NCBI GenBank assembly: GCA_964036295.1
Contig: OZ038466.1
Location: 12,372,001 to 12,436,000 of the forward strand
Length of the DNA stretch: 64,000 bases
Source of the DNA: Plumapathes pennacea
Taxonomy: Eukaryota; Cnidaria; Anthozoa; Antipatharia; Myriopathidae
Direction: 5' to 3'
Made by a program: the position numbers and the translations under genes. The notes beneath the pieces were generated by a model. That model was not told the origin of the DNA and made no database searches. It saw nothing but the letters and a program-made list of their open reading frames with translations. Below are positions 37,463 to 49,915 of this stretch, one piece after another (position 1 is the stretch's first letter; every line of letters starts with the position of its first letter).

Positions 37463-40400
37463 CTAAATATAGCTCTTTCCGTGTTGAAGGCTCTGGATTA
37501 AACCGGATAACATAAAGGTATGTCCCCACCCTAAAGAAGAATGCACTCGCAGTTTGGACTTGGTGTGTATTTTGCCGGTCACACAAAAACTAGAAGATTC
37601 TTGAACAGCAACAAAAGTATGAAAACATAAGGGGGGATTTATGGCTTTACAACCGGAAAATATTTGTGTATACCTATAACCGGAGAAGAAAAAAAAAGTA
37701 AATGGATGAGCGAATGGACAATTGAACGGAATGAAATAAACAAACCCAGACGACAGACGATAGGAACTTGAGACGTATTCATTTGCTAACGCCAAAGAAC
37801 ATTTGACCTGAGAATTGATGTCCCCCGTCGTATTTATGCGATAAAAGCTCCGTCTACTTTCACGTCTTGCAATATATGTGCAATATATAATATGTTCAAA
37901 CGCCGGTCTTTGGACTTTATGTTCTGAGCATTTATATAAAGGCTATGGGTATATCTTTATATAAATTTTTACTACTATTCACTCTATTTAGTACATAATC
38001 AAATCTCAGTGAGAAAGTCTGGTGATATTTTACACCTATTCGTGGACTGAGTAGAAACAAACGTAAAGGAGCTTTGCCCGTGTAAAATGGCACCGCAAGC
38101 TACGAATTAAAAATATAGTGTACCCGTGTAAATGTTAGGCCGCTCAATAAAGCTAACATGTTGGTGAGTCCGTGAAGTATTTGATCCTAATAACAGGAAG
38201 TGCGTCAGTTGAACTAATCTTTGGTTTTTCCGTTGTGCACTGCGCATCAGGCTGTCACTAGACTAAAAACTAGGAATGTTTCACACTAAGCTGCCCCCGC
38301 TACTTTGTGGAATGCGTTCGCTTCACCGCAGCATTCTAGAAACAAAACGAAAAAACAAAAAGCTGACCAGAAGCAGCGATAAGAATTCGAGTCATCTGTT
38401 GTGCAGAATATGGAATACAAGACTCCATGTTCCGTATCCCAACCTCGTGTTATCGTTTTTAAATCAAGAAAATCCTTTCAACACTAATACCAGAACTCAA
38501 CTCCATGACTTCACGATGTGAAGTTACTAGCGCTCGTTTTACCTTCTGTCAGAAAAACGTTGAGTTCGTTCGAGTCTGTCATACCGTCGAAGTCCAAGTT
38601 TGATTGAAGTGAGATTTTTCCCGCCATTGATCTGTGACTCATTACAACACCCTGGATGCAGGCTTTCAAGACCAAGGTCTGGACACACGGCGCGCAACGT
38701 TGCGCGGACAATTTAAGCCTGGTTTTCACGCGCGATGCAAGCACAAGCACAAATGATATGCACGCGTTATCCGTGAAAACGGGCGACGCAAGCACAAGGG
38801 TAGAAAATCTTTTGCTGGATCCTTGTGTTGTGCGCCTATGCTTGTGTTTGCGTCACTCGTGAAAATGAGGCTTAGGAGACATGTGGGTCAATTGAATCAC
38901 ACGGCGGAACATTGTGCGCAGTGTTATACGAAATTGGATGGACGCATAGTTCAATTGTTGCGCGCAATTATTAGCGTGCTCAAGTGGAAGTTATTTATAC
39001 AGCTCTTGGCACATGGCGCAATGAACTATACAAAATTGGGTAAACACACGGTACAATTGTTGTGCAGAACTACTGTGCTCAAGTGGAAGTTACTTAAATA
39101 TCTCTGGGCACAAGGCGCAACATTGCGCGCAATGTTATACGAAATTGGGTATGCTATTGTTGCGCGTAGTATTCTACACAAGTGGGAAGTCACTTATACA
39201 GCTCTGAACACACGGTGCATCGTTGCGCGCAATGTTATGCGCAGTTGAATGGATACGCGGTGCAGTTGTTGCGCACAACTATTCCGCTCAAATGGAAGTT
39301 GCGCATACAGGCGCTGGACACACACGCCACTGCTTTATTATAGTGGACACACGGTAATGACTCGCTGGCAAAACGAAGACACATTGTGGTGGCGGCAACA
39401 TTGTGTCATTCAGTGTTTCCCGGGTGGCAAAACTGCGGGAACATTGTTCAATGCGGACACAACAAATGCTTTTCAGAAACATTTTTTGTGTCCAGGACCT
39501 AAATTTGTGTCATCGTCTAACAGGCAATTTAACTAACCACTTCCCCAAGGAGGCTCAAAGTTCAAATAAGGTTAGCTATCTTCTGATCTGACTCGGTCCA
39601 GATGAAGATTATTTCAAGTTGAAGCGTCGAGAATGTGACCACGGCTTTTAGCGGTTTGATAAGCTGCTTAGTAAGAGCTAAATATATAATCTGATCATCA
39701 ACCGCTCGCAGATCCTTTACCGGGAACGCCATCGTCACTGAACAACACAGTCAGAAGTTGAGTGGATCGAAGGGCAATTCATGAGAGGCATACTTCACAG
39801 CAGTCGACACACATATATATATAGTCGTGGATATTGTCATAGGAGTCACAAAGTTACTTCCGTTACGTATATATATGTATATATAGCGGAATAAAGTAAT
39901 TGTGCCCAGGTTTAAAATGTCCGATAAAAAATGTATTTCAAAAAATCTCAACAATATAATAGTTTTAGAGGAAATAAGAATTTCTTAACAAATTCAATTG
40001 ATTGACAGGATCATTTATTTAATTGGTCGGGGTAAGAAACACATGAGAGTTGTTTGATTCACTCTCCCTCACGAGCTTACACTGTAAAATCTCCCAACCA
40101 CTACTGAGAAAAATGAACGACGGGAGAATTGATGGTTAAATCAGTTATCATCGAAATGCCAAGTTCTCCCTGTCGTACTCAGTGAAGCTCATCCCTCTGC
40201 AAGGAACATCACTTGATTTTTCCTTTATATACAAACTGTCATCTATGAAGTGAGCGTGAGTTCCATGACCTCCATTTTACCGCTAATTGTTTAAAAATTG
40301 TTCTAGAAGCTTCGGGCGTCTTCAATATAATTAAGTGGATCGCTTTTTAATCTTTAGCCGTGAGCAAAAAATTTTCAAAATGTGATTTAGTGACACAATA

Positions 40401-41578
40401 ACCAAATGTAATCTATTCGGCAAGTCTTTACATGTTTACATATAATTTCACTTTGTAATTTGAGATTTATGACACCTAATTTAGTTGTCAAGAAAGGTAT
40501 ATTTATGTGCAAATCTAAATATACAGCGAGGTTCATAAATGAACACTTCTAAGTCCTCCTTTATCGTACCAATTATTTTAATACAGATGAGCTATTGAAA
40601 CACAAGACTGGAATACGTGCTTTCCTCCGGCATAAAAACAGCAGTTTGACAATTCGGCTCAGGATACATTACATCACGCAATTCCTGAGACGAAATTCAA
40701 ACCCGTGAGATTTTAACATAAACTCAAACTTTTAACATTTCCAGCCAGAGATTGGTACTGTGTAGCAGTCTGTACAAGTTTAATAACTTATTGCTTTGTA
40801 TGAACAGGTGTTGATCGCGGCTTGAAAACACCACTGTCGTGTCTTATTGGTATTTATAAATGTTGCGCCACGGGACGTCCATTCACAAAATACTTCTTGC
40901 TTTTTGGATGTTGTTTTCGAGCCTTCTTTGGCCATTCCTACATTTGAAATTATTGCTCAAACTGCGCGGTAAGGTGGCTGCGAACGATTATTACTAGTGC
41001 TGCTACTGCGCAGTTGTTCAAGCAACAGATGAATTTGTAATGCGGACGTTTTATCCAAAGTGCGCAGTAATGCGGGCCATCAATTCAAAAATTTCTTTGG
41101 GAGCTAAATATTATCTTTCGGGTCGAGCCCTGAAGTCTCAATTCATTGCAGAAAAAGCCCCAGTAATGATGTATGTCGAAGATCTGTTGTTTTCTTAATG
41201 TGTAGACAAATAACCAAACGGCAGTTGGCCGTGTCTGTTTACGGTACTCTCGTGTTTACTTGATGAAGCGTAAATTAAACCTGCGTTTCTGGCCAGACAA
41301 GCTTTTCAACTAACCTCATTTCCTCGCTTGCTAATGCTAACTTGAATGACTGGTACGTTGGACTTCGGCTGTGTGCCATCTTCTGGTACAAGTGCGAGAT
41401 TTTCTCGTGGTACTTGTACTCTGCAGACGCTATTCGACCTCTCTGTTTTCCGAACAACTGGCACTGGAACTTGAGTCGGAATAGTTGGTTGAATACTCTT
41501 CACTATAAATTTGGTCGGTTTAGTATTCGCCTTGAGATGTTTCTTGTCTTCGGAGAGTTGAATGGTCGTTCTAATCAT
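37463..41578 (-). CDS. Weak gene model, 169 aa, 3 exons, unrecognised
   Basis: Three open segments on this strand can be joined in phase: 41315-41578 (starts ATG ATT AGA, 88 codons), 38543-38651 and 37463-37599 (ends TAG). The donors are AG|GTTAGT and AAG|GTAAAA, and the acceptors are CCAG and CAAG. The product starts MIRTTIQLSEDKKHLKANTK, has a Pro/Val-rich middle (TIPTQVPVPVVRKTERSNS), then LDFDGMTDSNELNVFLTE and a C-terminus with SSLGWGHTFMLSGLIQSL. A TTTATT (AATAAA on this strand) lies just past the stop and another at about 37282. Low complexity is not the cause of the open frames, but no family is recognised and chance joining cannot be excluded. The third acceptor is weak. Confidence 0.3.
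38680..39320. repeat. Degenerate tandem array, period near 120 bp
   Basis: Units share CAAGTGGAAGTTACTTATAC, a (G)GGCACA(A)GGCGCAACATTGCGC block, AATGTTATACGAAATTGG and CAATTGTTGCGC. About five units are recognisable with heavy divergence, and the array seems enriched in TTGCGCGCAA palindromes. It overlaps no gene. Confidence 0.5.
39355..39535. repeat. Dispersed repeat pair A, copy 2 (opposite orientation)
   Basis: CTGGCAAAACGAAGACACAT, GCGGACACAACAAATGC and TTTTGTGTCCAGGACCTAAA align with the reverse complement of 22143-22375. Confidence 0.55.
39536..41314. other. No gene seen (intron of the weak model at 37463-41578)
   Basis: AT-rich sequence with short TATA runs near 39810-39880; nothing coding or clearly repetitive was identified. 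Confidence 0.4.
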
Positions 41579-41982
41579 CTTGGGTGAGCAAAATCGCGGT
41601 CAATTTTCGCCAGAGGTTGCGGAGGCATGCCAGTCGCGAAGTGGGCCCAACGGACGTCGGAAACAGGAGCAATGGAGCGGAAACACGCGATATAGGTGAA
41701 GGGGGTTAGGGTTAGGTTTGCCACACGTGAGCAAGTCGCTCAGTAATCCAAAACGCGATTACAGAGGCTCGGTCGATCAATAAGTTTGTTCTTGTCAAAC
41801 AATGAGGAATCATTCACGTAAATCAAAATCCGGAATATTTTCGAGGAGATTTAAAGAGCAAAAACCAGAGTACTTATGGGCAGGGAGTAACCTTTAGCCT
41901 AGCCTTCCTAAATAAGATGGTAGATTTGAGTAGCACTACACAAAACAGTAGCGGCTCTATATCGGCTTAGGGCGCTTTCCAT

Positions 41983-41984
41983 GC

Positions 41985-42019
<35 letters not shown>
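41983..42019 (+). repeat. (CAA)n microsatellite
   Basis: About 12 CAA units are followed by a short A run. Confidence 0.9.
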
Positions 42020-42074
42020 AAAACGGAAATTCCGGGAAAAATCAAAAGGAACCGCAAGTTTTCGGTAAGGGTAA

Positions 42075-42310
42075 GGTCCAGGTCAAACGACGTACTTCAG
42101 ATGAGACGAACTAAATTACACTTCGGGTCGACCGAAATTAATAAGTTCGACTGCTGGGTCAAACGTCGAACTTAATCGTCGAACTTAATTCCCTCGAAAC
42201 AAATTCAGAATACAAGAATCAATTTTTTGGGTCAGTGGGGAGTTTGCTATTTAGTTCGATTCATGAAAAGATCGACGTTTGACCCCGAGACGATCTTCGC
42301 ACGTTCTTCC
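42075..42310. repeat. Dispersed repeat pair D, copy 1
   Basis: CAAACGACGTACTTCAGATG, AGACGAACTAAATTACAC and GTCAAACGTCGAACTTAAT are shared with the reverse complement of 44595-44705. The block also has internal inverted similarity. Confidence 0.45.
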
Positions 42311-42997
42311 CGTCTGCAACAGACGGAAAGAACGTCTTGCCAAGACAGAATGGGGCGACACATCCGGGACTTTTGTTGGGTCACTGGCGCTAAATTTGAA
42401 AGCTAATCAGTCGACCGCGCTTGAAACAATAGAGAAAATGGCCTAAAATGCCGAAGTTGGGTTACGTTTTGTTCGTTAACGGTGAAACTACCATTCATAG
42501 CATTTGGTAATTATAGGGATTTTATAGAAGAGATGTCAATAAATAATTATCTGTCATTTTTTACAGTGTGGCGTTTCTATGAGCGGTCGGGAATTTGCCT
42601 TGAAGTTTGGTTATTTTAACAACTTATTAGTATGAGAAACCGCTTTCGACGAACTTTAAGATGAAATAACTCGGGACAAGATAGCTTGATTTCCACATAA
42701 TCATACGGAAAAGTTACTTTGACGTTTCAAGAAACATCTTGTGAATTTTCGTTTGATTGCAACGATTACAAATGGTCGGAAAACCCAAGTTTCCAAAACC
42801 TATGTAGATCGTTCTGCCTTTGCCTTCCTGTGGGAATACATTTGACTTGTTTAAATCTCGCGCCGGTAGATTGCTTACTCTAAGCTCCGCCCCCGTGCGC
42901 ATGCCGCCGCAATTAGCATTGTTATCGATGTGCCAGCCAAACAATAGATAACGCTAGGTGGCAAACACTCAATTAAAACAATGCACCAAGCTCGAGG

Positions 42998-44050
42998 ATG
43001 CAATCGTCGAAGCAAGACATGTCGTCCGCGCAAGAAATACAACACGTCGATCGGGAGCTCTCTTCAGAGCTCGCAGAATCCCCGATCAACCCTGCTTTCT
43101 TGCGAATGTCGCCACCTTTCAAGGACAGCCTCATGTTTCATCTTCAAGTAAACGGAGAAGCTCTTTGGCGGTGGCGGAAGCTGAACAGTCTCAACCAACT
43201 GTTCGATGTTCTCCAAAAGAATCTGTGGGGGATCGGATACAGTCTGTCCGAGTCCTCGCGCGCTCGAGTAAGGGCTGTTATCAAGGGGCGAGTAGACTAA
43301 GAAAGTGCGGAACACCTCCGACAACAGAGCACGTCGAGCTCACCGATCGGAATATTGGTGTAAAGTTGCGCTACAGCCAGACGAGATCGTCCAAGAACCC
43401 AGCGACATCATCAGCGAGCTGCAAAAAGACAAGCAAAAATTGGCTGGTGAAATTGAGAAATCACAAAGTGAGCTGGAAGGTAAGGAAAACGAAATGCTGT
43501 TACAAAGTGTAAAATTTTACTTTACCCAAAAACCTGCTTGTGGCTTACGTTTGACGGAAATTAAAGGTCCGATCAAATGGTGATGATAGTTGATCTCGTG
43601 CCCGTTTGAAGCCGGACTATCGTGCACTATCATCAACTATCAGTTTCACTTTGAACATGTTCAAACTTTCCATGATAGTCGATAGTTTTCCCGTTTGATA
43701 AAGCTTTCTATGATAGTCGGTGATAGTTGCAATCCCTCAACTATCATCATCAAAAATGAGGCTAAATCTTTGAAGTTTTGTCACCGCATAAGGGAAAAAC
43801 CGCCAAAAAATGATTTCAAATGGTTTCCCTTCACTTGATATCTTCCTTTTTTTATGTAAGAGCAGTTCCTGTGTTATAGAAGTTACATAGTCATGCTTTT
43901 TCATAATTTTAGAAGAGTTGACAGAGCCCCTTTAACAATGACTTATAATTTTTTTGTTTTGCGTTCTCAGAAAAGGCCTTACAGCTTTATGAGGCAATGG
44001 CTGAACTCAAGAGTGCAAAAGGTGGGATCCAGAGCATCGCTAAAGAGTGA
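42998..44050 (+). CDS. Possible small coiled-coil protein, 110 aa, 3 exons, unrecognised
   Basis: Proposed exons are 42998-43147 (50 codons), 43377-43479 and 43971-44050, ending in TGA. The introns are GT-AG, and the phases (0, then 1) join to give exactly 111 codons including the stop. The first exon holds SPINPAFLRMSPPFKDSLMF. The second and third encode an almost purely charged helix (IISELQKDKQKLAGEIEKSQ, then KALQLYEAMAELKSAKGGIQ), likely a coiled coil. The first exon also stays open to 43300 without splicing, so the first intron is less certain than the second. The second intron contains a repeat at 43578-43750. The family is not recognised; a small complex subunit is only a guess from size and helix content. 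Confidence 0.5.
43578..43750. repeat. Inverted-repeat unit rich in ATGATAGT motifs
   Basis: GATGATAGTTGA at the left and TCAACTATCATCATC at the right form terminal inverted repeats. CTATGATAGTCG and relatives recur inside. It lies in intron 2 of the small coiled-coil gene model. Confidence 0.5.
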
Positions 44051-44129
44051 TGCGTAGAATCCAGCAGGACGTCTGGCGCGCTTCGACATTATTCTTTCCG
44101 ACAAGAAATGAATGAACTGACTGAATGAC

Positions 44130-44345
44130 TCAACTCGTCCGAACAGATGCGCGTTTTATGAATAATAAGTTTGACAGAGCGTCCCGCAAGCGCAAGAGAA
44201 GGAAAACTTTTCCATTCTCTTGCGCTTGCGTTTGCACTTGCTTCACAAATTTTACCGTGTGAACCGGTCACTTGCGTTTGCTTTTGCGCTTGCGCTTGCT
44301 TTACTCGTGTGAACCAGGCTTTAAAATTCGCACCTCTGACGGCGT
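44130..44345. repeat. Repeat with GCGCTTGC/GCAAGCGC runs and GTGTGAACC boundary
   Basis: CGCAAGCGCAAGAGAAGG at the left is mirrored by TTCTCTTGCGCTTGCG and then TTGCGCTTGCGCTTGC, with GTGTGAACC near the inner and outer borders. Confidence 0.45.
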
Positions 44346-44594
44346 AATTAGAGCGCAACCTTTAATCGAGCACGCTTTTGTTTCACAAATTGCGCTTCGC
44401 GCATCCAAGCGTTTGATTGACAGCAATTAAATCAACCCGGGGAACAAGAGAATTCCCAAAGCAAAATCTTTCAACCAATCACAGCTCATTAGTTCTGACG
44501 TAACAGATTATTACTACGGCCCAACATAAATCCGCACCGTAAGTACATGTCGCGAATAACAATAGAATTCTGCGCGATGAGTGGCCAATCCAAA

Positions 44595-44705
44595 TACAAT
44601 CAGTCGAACTTAATTGAGTCAAACGTCGATCTTATCATGAACTTAATTCGTTCAATTTAGTTCGTCTCGTCTGAAGTCGTCGTTTGACGTCGTTCTGCGG
44701 AGAAC
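44595..44705. repeat. Dispersed repeat pair D, copy 2 (opposite orientation)
   Basis: TTAGTTCGTCTCGTCTGAAG and CGTTTGACGTCGTTCTGCG mirror copy 1. Confidence 0.45.
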
Positions 44706-46039
44706 CTCGCAAAGGTTGTCCTTTATTTTTCTAAAATTCCAGATTGACCGATAGTCAAATGGAAAGCGCTCATAGTTTTCTCGGCATCCAGAGGCTTTCG
44801 AGAGCAAATATAGAGAAGAGTCGAGAACGGATTAGTACTGAAGAAGATTTGGCCGTTGGGTGTTCTTTGGTAACCATGACTCCTGGATCGGGGCAGATGT
44901 AATGACTTTTTTGATTAAGAACTGGGATATAAATGAAAATAACAACGGCATATCAAAGAGCACATAGAAAGTAACATTTTTGAAAAGTTAGCTGGGATAA
45001 AATTCAGAAAAGACTGTATGGTCACAATAAATCCCTTTCACGGATATAAATGCATGACGGGTAATCAGGGCAAATAAACTGCAAAAACATTCGTTTTCTG
45101 ATCGATGGAACTTCAAAACACTCAAAATTGTCATTTTGCAAGCTTTCAGCGGTTCTAGATTGTGAGCGATTTCTCGCACGCGTCGCCGCCATGTTTCTTT
45201 GTTCTTGCCCTGATTACCATCATGCATTCAAATCCGTAAAATGTCATTTTGTATGCACTGTACTCACATAAAAAGTGAGGAAACTGGCACTTCATCGTTT
45301 TCGTGAGGCATTATGAAAGACTGCAAATTCACAAGCCAAGAATTATCTATGAATATACGAAAGACATGTATCGAGGTATAGAAATGCCATATCACGTGCT
45401 TAGGTACCGCGCCTTGCAACCTCGCGCTGAACTGCAAGTGATCGTTTCGTTTCGCGCCTTGCCGAGTCTCGTGATAAACTACTATGTACCTCATTTTTCG
45501 ACTCATGGTTGTGTTCAACAGCGGGAACGACCTTTGCTCCGAAAATGATGTCGCCGCAAGAAACTGATTCAATAAAGCCATTTCCCGCCGCGTCGTGTAG
45601 AAAGTGAAGTATTTATCTTTTCGTTACGATGATACACTGCACATAGAGCCTTGTCAGACGAAACGGTCCATAGGGGTATCTCAGTTCATCACGTTTTTTA
45701 GACACGTGTTTACAGATTCAAAATCTCACTCCCGCATCCGTTGTATGTACTCACAGTTTGTGCATGCTCTATGACGTTACTTGTCAAAGAGAAAATATAT
45801 GAAACTTTGGAGTGCTGCTTTGTTTCGAATACTGATTTGTTAGACTTGTTGACTCTGGTGACCCGTTTGTGCTCCCCAGGGGGCGGGCAGGGTGGAGGTA
45901 CTCCCTTAGATTAAGTATGGGGGTGTGCTGCTGAGCCTCTGATGTTCTAGAGTAAAGGAAAGCAATTTTGCTACCCTGTTCCAGACAAAATGGTTAAAAT
46001 AGATACCATTTTCCAGACTAGAGGCAATAACCGCTTACG

Positions 46040-46150
46040 GGAGGTTCCACTGTGTTTACTTTTTATATATGCGACCCTCCACGGGAAATCAGGGAACAAG
46101 GTAAAAAGCACGGTCACGGTACGGTAGCCCGGTAGTACGGTAGGAGAGGA
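46040..46150. repeat. Dispersed repeat pair C, copy 1
   Basis: ACCCTCCACGGGAAATCAGG and AAAAGCACGGTCACGGTA match the reverse complement of 54330-54425. Confidence 0.5.
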
Positions 46151-46912
46151 CGACTGCAACGCCAGTGAAACAATAAAACTAATCAAAGAAGACAAAAGGA
46201 GTACAAATCTGAAATTGACATGATCTCAGGGTCGTTGTGCTCTCGTGTGCGACTTCAAATGCTTCTTATTCTATAATCACTCTGCAGTGAAACGAGAACA
46301 AATCATTTTGACACTAATTACCATCAAACATACAAGAATCAGGAATGGGCATCTCGTTTATTGATAGCCAGGCTTACAATATAATGGGCAGTGAAACAGT
46401 AGCCATTTAACAATTCTAGGTTTCTTAAACTCCCTAATTAACTAAGTACAGTGTACCATACATATTGTATAACAGCACTTCAATATATTATTATATATTA
46501 ATAATAATAATATATATTATTGCTGGGGCAGATCCAGGATTATGTTAAGGGGGGTTCAAGCAGAGCTTCATGGCTTCCTTAAAATACTTTTCAGCAAAAG
46601 TAGACATTCAGATCAATACGAGCAAACCTGTATCAAGATCTTCTCTTCAGTAAAATACTATAAACATTTCACAATTCCCCAAGGGTGTACAGCTTTGACT
46701 GTATTTTGCATACTAGTGAGTGCTCCAAAGAGGGTTTCAACTTCAAACCTCCTCCACCATGGCTCACAGCATATATATATATAGTCAATCCTGAAAAGGT
46801 TGTCCAGTTGAAATATATATTTACTAGGCAATTATAACTATCACGTGACCACTAAGAAACACCATATAACTACAAAGAAATGCATTATATGAGCATGTTT
46901 AATTTAAAGAGG

Positions 46913-47261
46913 TTATTACACAGGAAGGAGTGCAATACGGCAGAGTATTTTTACGAGTCGGTTTTATTTTTTCGAGCCTGCTTCAGGCGAGAAAAAATAA
47001 ACTGACGAGTAAAAATACAGCTGTATTGCACGACTTTTCGTGTAATAAATTGTTTATTATACGACGAACGAAGCAGGACAAACGTTCTCGCTGTGTGCAA
47101 AATGGAACAAAAAAATGACGCGTTTGTAAACTTTGCTTGCGAAATATGATCACGTAAGCTAATAAACTAGTTGATCTGGTTCCTGACGAGTGCAATACGC
47201 TCCCATCTTTGCACTCGTTTTGGCCCATATTTGCACTCGAAAATGTGAAGTCGTGTAATAA
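46913..47261. mobile_element. MITE with TTATTACAC ends, copy 1 (349 bp)
   Basis: It starts TTATTACACAGGAAGGAGTG and ends GTCGTGTAATAA. The interior has an inverted pair around the CGAGCCTGCTTCAGGCGAG core. It is closely related to 60262-60580. Confidence 0.65.
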
Positions 47262-47632
47262 ATAATTTTATAAGTGCTAGTATTTTAAATGGTAAAACCA
47301 AGAGCATTTGGATTATTTTCAGTTCAAATCCCTATGCTCTTTCTTTGCTTCCTGCACCTGAGCTTTCCACAGCTCCATTTCTCTACAAATAGCTGCCAAC
47401 AAATCACTACGACCATCATCAGAAGGGAGGAAGTCCTCACTTTGTACAATTGCTCTTGATTCTGACACTGTCAATAACTCCTACTGCTGTCCTCTCATAG
47501 AAGCATCCATCACCAGTAGATGTAATCCAGGGTTAGACTCCAGCTGACTTGGTAGTAAAGGGGCAGGTAAAAAAGTATTAAACATTATCAGCCTCCCTTT
47601 ATATATACAGAACATACTGTAAGTTCAATGCA

Positions 47633-47686
47633 GATCATATAAGTCATCATGATCATATAAGTCATCATGATCATATAAGTCATCAT
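47633..47686 (+). repeat. Three tandem copies of an 18-mer
   Basis: The unit GATCATATAAGTCATCAT is repeated three times without change. Confidence 0.85.
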
Positions 47687-47739
47687 GCTGCGAAATCTAC
47701 ACCTTTCCGGAAATTCAGTTAACTAAGTAAGCCCTAAGT

Positions 47740-47905
47740 CAGGTTTCTACGTGGCTCAAGTCAGACTTAGTGCCTTTGTTTTTGCCGGCACTAAGTCAAA
47801 AATCTATTTTTTTGTCTTAGTCGTTCAGACGCGTTGTCATCGCTAAGTCGTCCTAAGTCGCTACTAAGTCAGACTTAGCGCCCTAGTGTGAACCCACCAA
47901 GTATA
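47740..47905. repeat. Cluster of CTAAGTC / GACTTAG motifs
   Basis: At least nine CTAAGTC or GACTTAG words occur within 160 bp. The cluster ends in GTGTGAACCC, as in several other repeats here. Confidence 0.45.
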
Positions 47906-49915
47906 TCGTAAAACCTGCACAACTGCATATCGGTGAATCACAAGCTGAACATGCTTACCTTAACATGATCACTCCAAAAATTGTGCCAGAAACAAAACGA
48001 AAACTTCGATTCAACTCCTGCTCCGGACAGTACAGTCTTTATAGCCTACGAATAAGGTTTAATACATCCCCTGTGCGTCCGACAGCCCAAGCACTCCAGC
48101 ATCTCAAATACACACGAGCAAACGTCCTTATAGTGACTAGGTTCTTGGAACAAGACGGATCGACGAAGGAAAAATCCCAAACATGTTTCGCCCTCAACAG
48201 CTGAGCAGCCACGCCAACAATATAGACAACAGAGACTGATACTAGTCTCCAGTCCTTTTACTTCGTACGTACGCGCCATTCAAACTCGACCCGCGCCAGC
48301 CAATCAGCTGTTCGCTGTTCGTATGTAACTGACAGCTCGATCACATCAGCATCAGTTTTCACTTACTGTCAAAGTGTGAACAAGCTTTCGAGCGACTTTA
48401 CGACTGTTTCTAGTGTAGATATTCACGATTTTTGAGAAACGATCTTGATTCAAGGGAGAGCATGACCATGGTATGTGTGAGTCCACTTTTGCAGAGATTT
48501 TCCTGCAAAATCTTGCGCGTTCACATGTTTCAATGCCGTTTATCCGTCTCATCTTCGGTTTTTTTTTATTTCCTGTTTTTCTTTGCGATTTTTGTGTTTC
48601 GTTGGAGTGGTTTGTGTTCTCTTTCAGAGTTCAAACAGGTTTTTGGACACGGCTAACAGTTCAAACGTCTACTTTTCGATCAATCCTCGGAGCCCTTCAA
48701 AACACATCCACACACACGAAGACCCAACATCAAATGCCTTGCACACGCCATCAAAAGTTTCAAAATTTTTACTGGCCAATGAGAGCCCTCCACGGTTACG
48801 TAGCAACTTGATCCCAGTTGCGCGCGAATTTTAAAACCCGAACACGTCATAGTTTGACGAATACTATCTGGTTTGCTTTGTACTCCCGTTTCGGATGTTT
48901 ATTTCAAACAAATAAAGTACTCTCAGGCGCAAGTGGAAAGACAGTAGATAAAAACTGTTCTTTGTGGCCAAGGACTAATATTAATCACGAACCAGATTAC
49001 AAATATACAGTTTCAGTCCATGCAAAAACGTAAAAAAAGTGTTTGCGTGTAGGCCGAGCTATGAAACGGAAATGAGACGTTGTGTAGTTCTAAAATTATA
49101 ACAATAAAAATGGAAAAAGCAGACATAAAGGACTAAATGTGTTGCCCAATAATCGGACAGACTTGAGAAAAATCAATCGCTACTCAGTGAATATGCAGCT
49201 TGCTGATCCCAATTGGTCATAAAAACACATGCATATTATCTCTGATTAGGAGACTTGTGCCCGATTAAAAGCCAAACCAAGCGTAATAGAACAAGGCATC
49301 GATGTAAACAACGACAATCTTCATTGTGGTGTACTATCATGTCTTGACTTACTATAAAGTCCTCGAATAAGCGCCCGGGGCACTTATTTCAAATTTAGAA
49401 TAAAGTGTGTGTATGTGTGTGTGTATGGGGGGGGCGCTTATTTGAGGATTTACGGTATTCTGGTGCCGTCAATCGAGTAGTGCAAACGTTAATTCCATCC
49501 CATGGATGCTTTTTGCAGATTGTGGGCATTTGGAACCGTATCAATCGTATCATGTTCAGTAAAAGCGAAGGGAGGTGAGTCTTATGCAACTGACATTTGA
49601 CTGCTTGCATATCGACGCGGTTTTTGAACATTTAGTATTGAAAGCATCAATTGACTATCACTTAAGTCTTTTGTAAAATTACATTGAAGTTCATTGGGCA
49701 CTGACCGAAACTACGACAACAAAAAGTTAATAAGAAAAGCCGAAACAAAATAAGAAGGGAAGGGCGAAGGTCGAAGACAAAACGATGAAAAAAGCATACT
49801 ATCTGGTTACAAAAGACACTGAAGTGATATTTGCATTTAGCTGAAGATTTTCCACAACTAGATGAGTCATTTTGGCCAACATTACTTTAAACTTAAGATT
49901 TTCCCTTCACGTCAG

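Larger units (their letters stand above)
44051..49915. other. Intergenic, repeat-dense
   Basis: It contains the repeats listed at 44130, 44595, 46040, 46913, 47633 and 47740, and an AT repeat near 46495. A further probable dispersed repeat lies at 48040-48300 (around CTGGAGACTAGTATCAGTCT in minus sense). No coding exon was recognised. Missing 5' exons of the gene at 49916-51712 may be here. Confidence 0.45.

Noticed and set aside
43064-43324. 86-codon frame antisense to the coiled-coil model
   Set aside because: It mirrors the plus-strand exon and has no splice partners.
45264-45581. 105-codon frame on the minus strand
   Set aside because: It has a start and stop but no recognised family, no splice signals in phase and no neighbours to support it.
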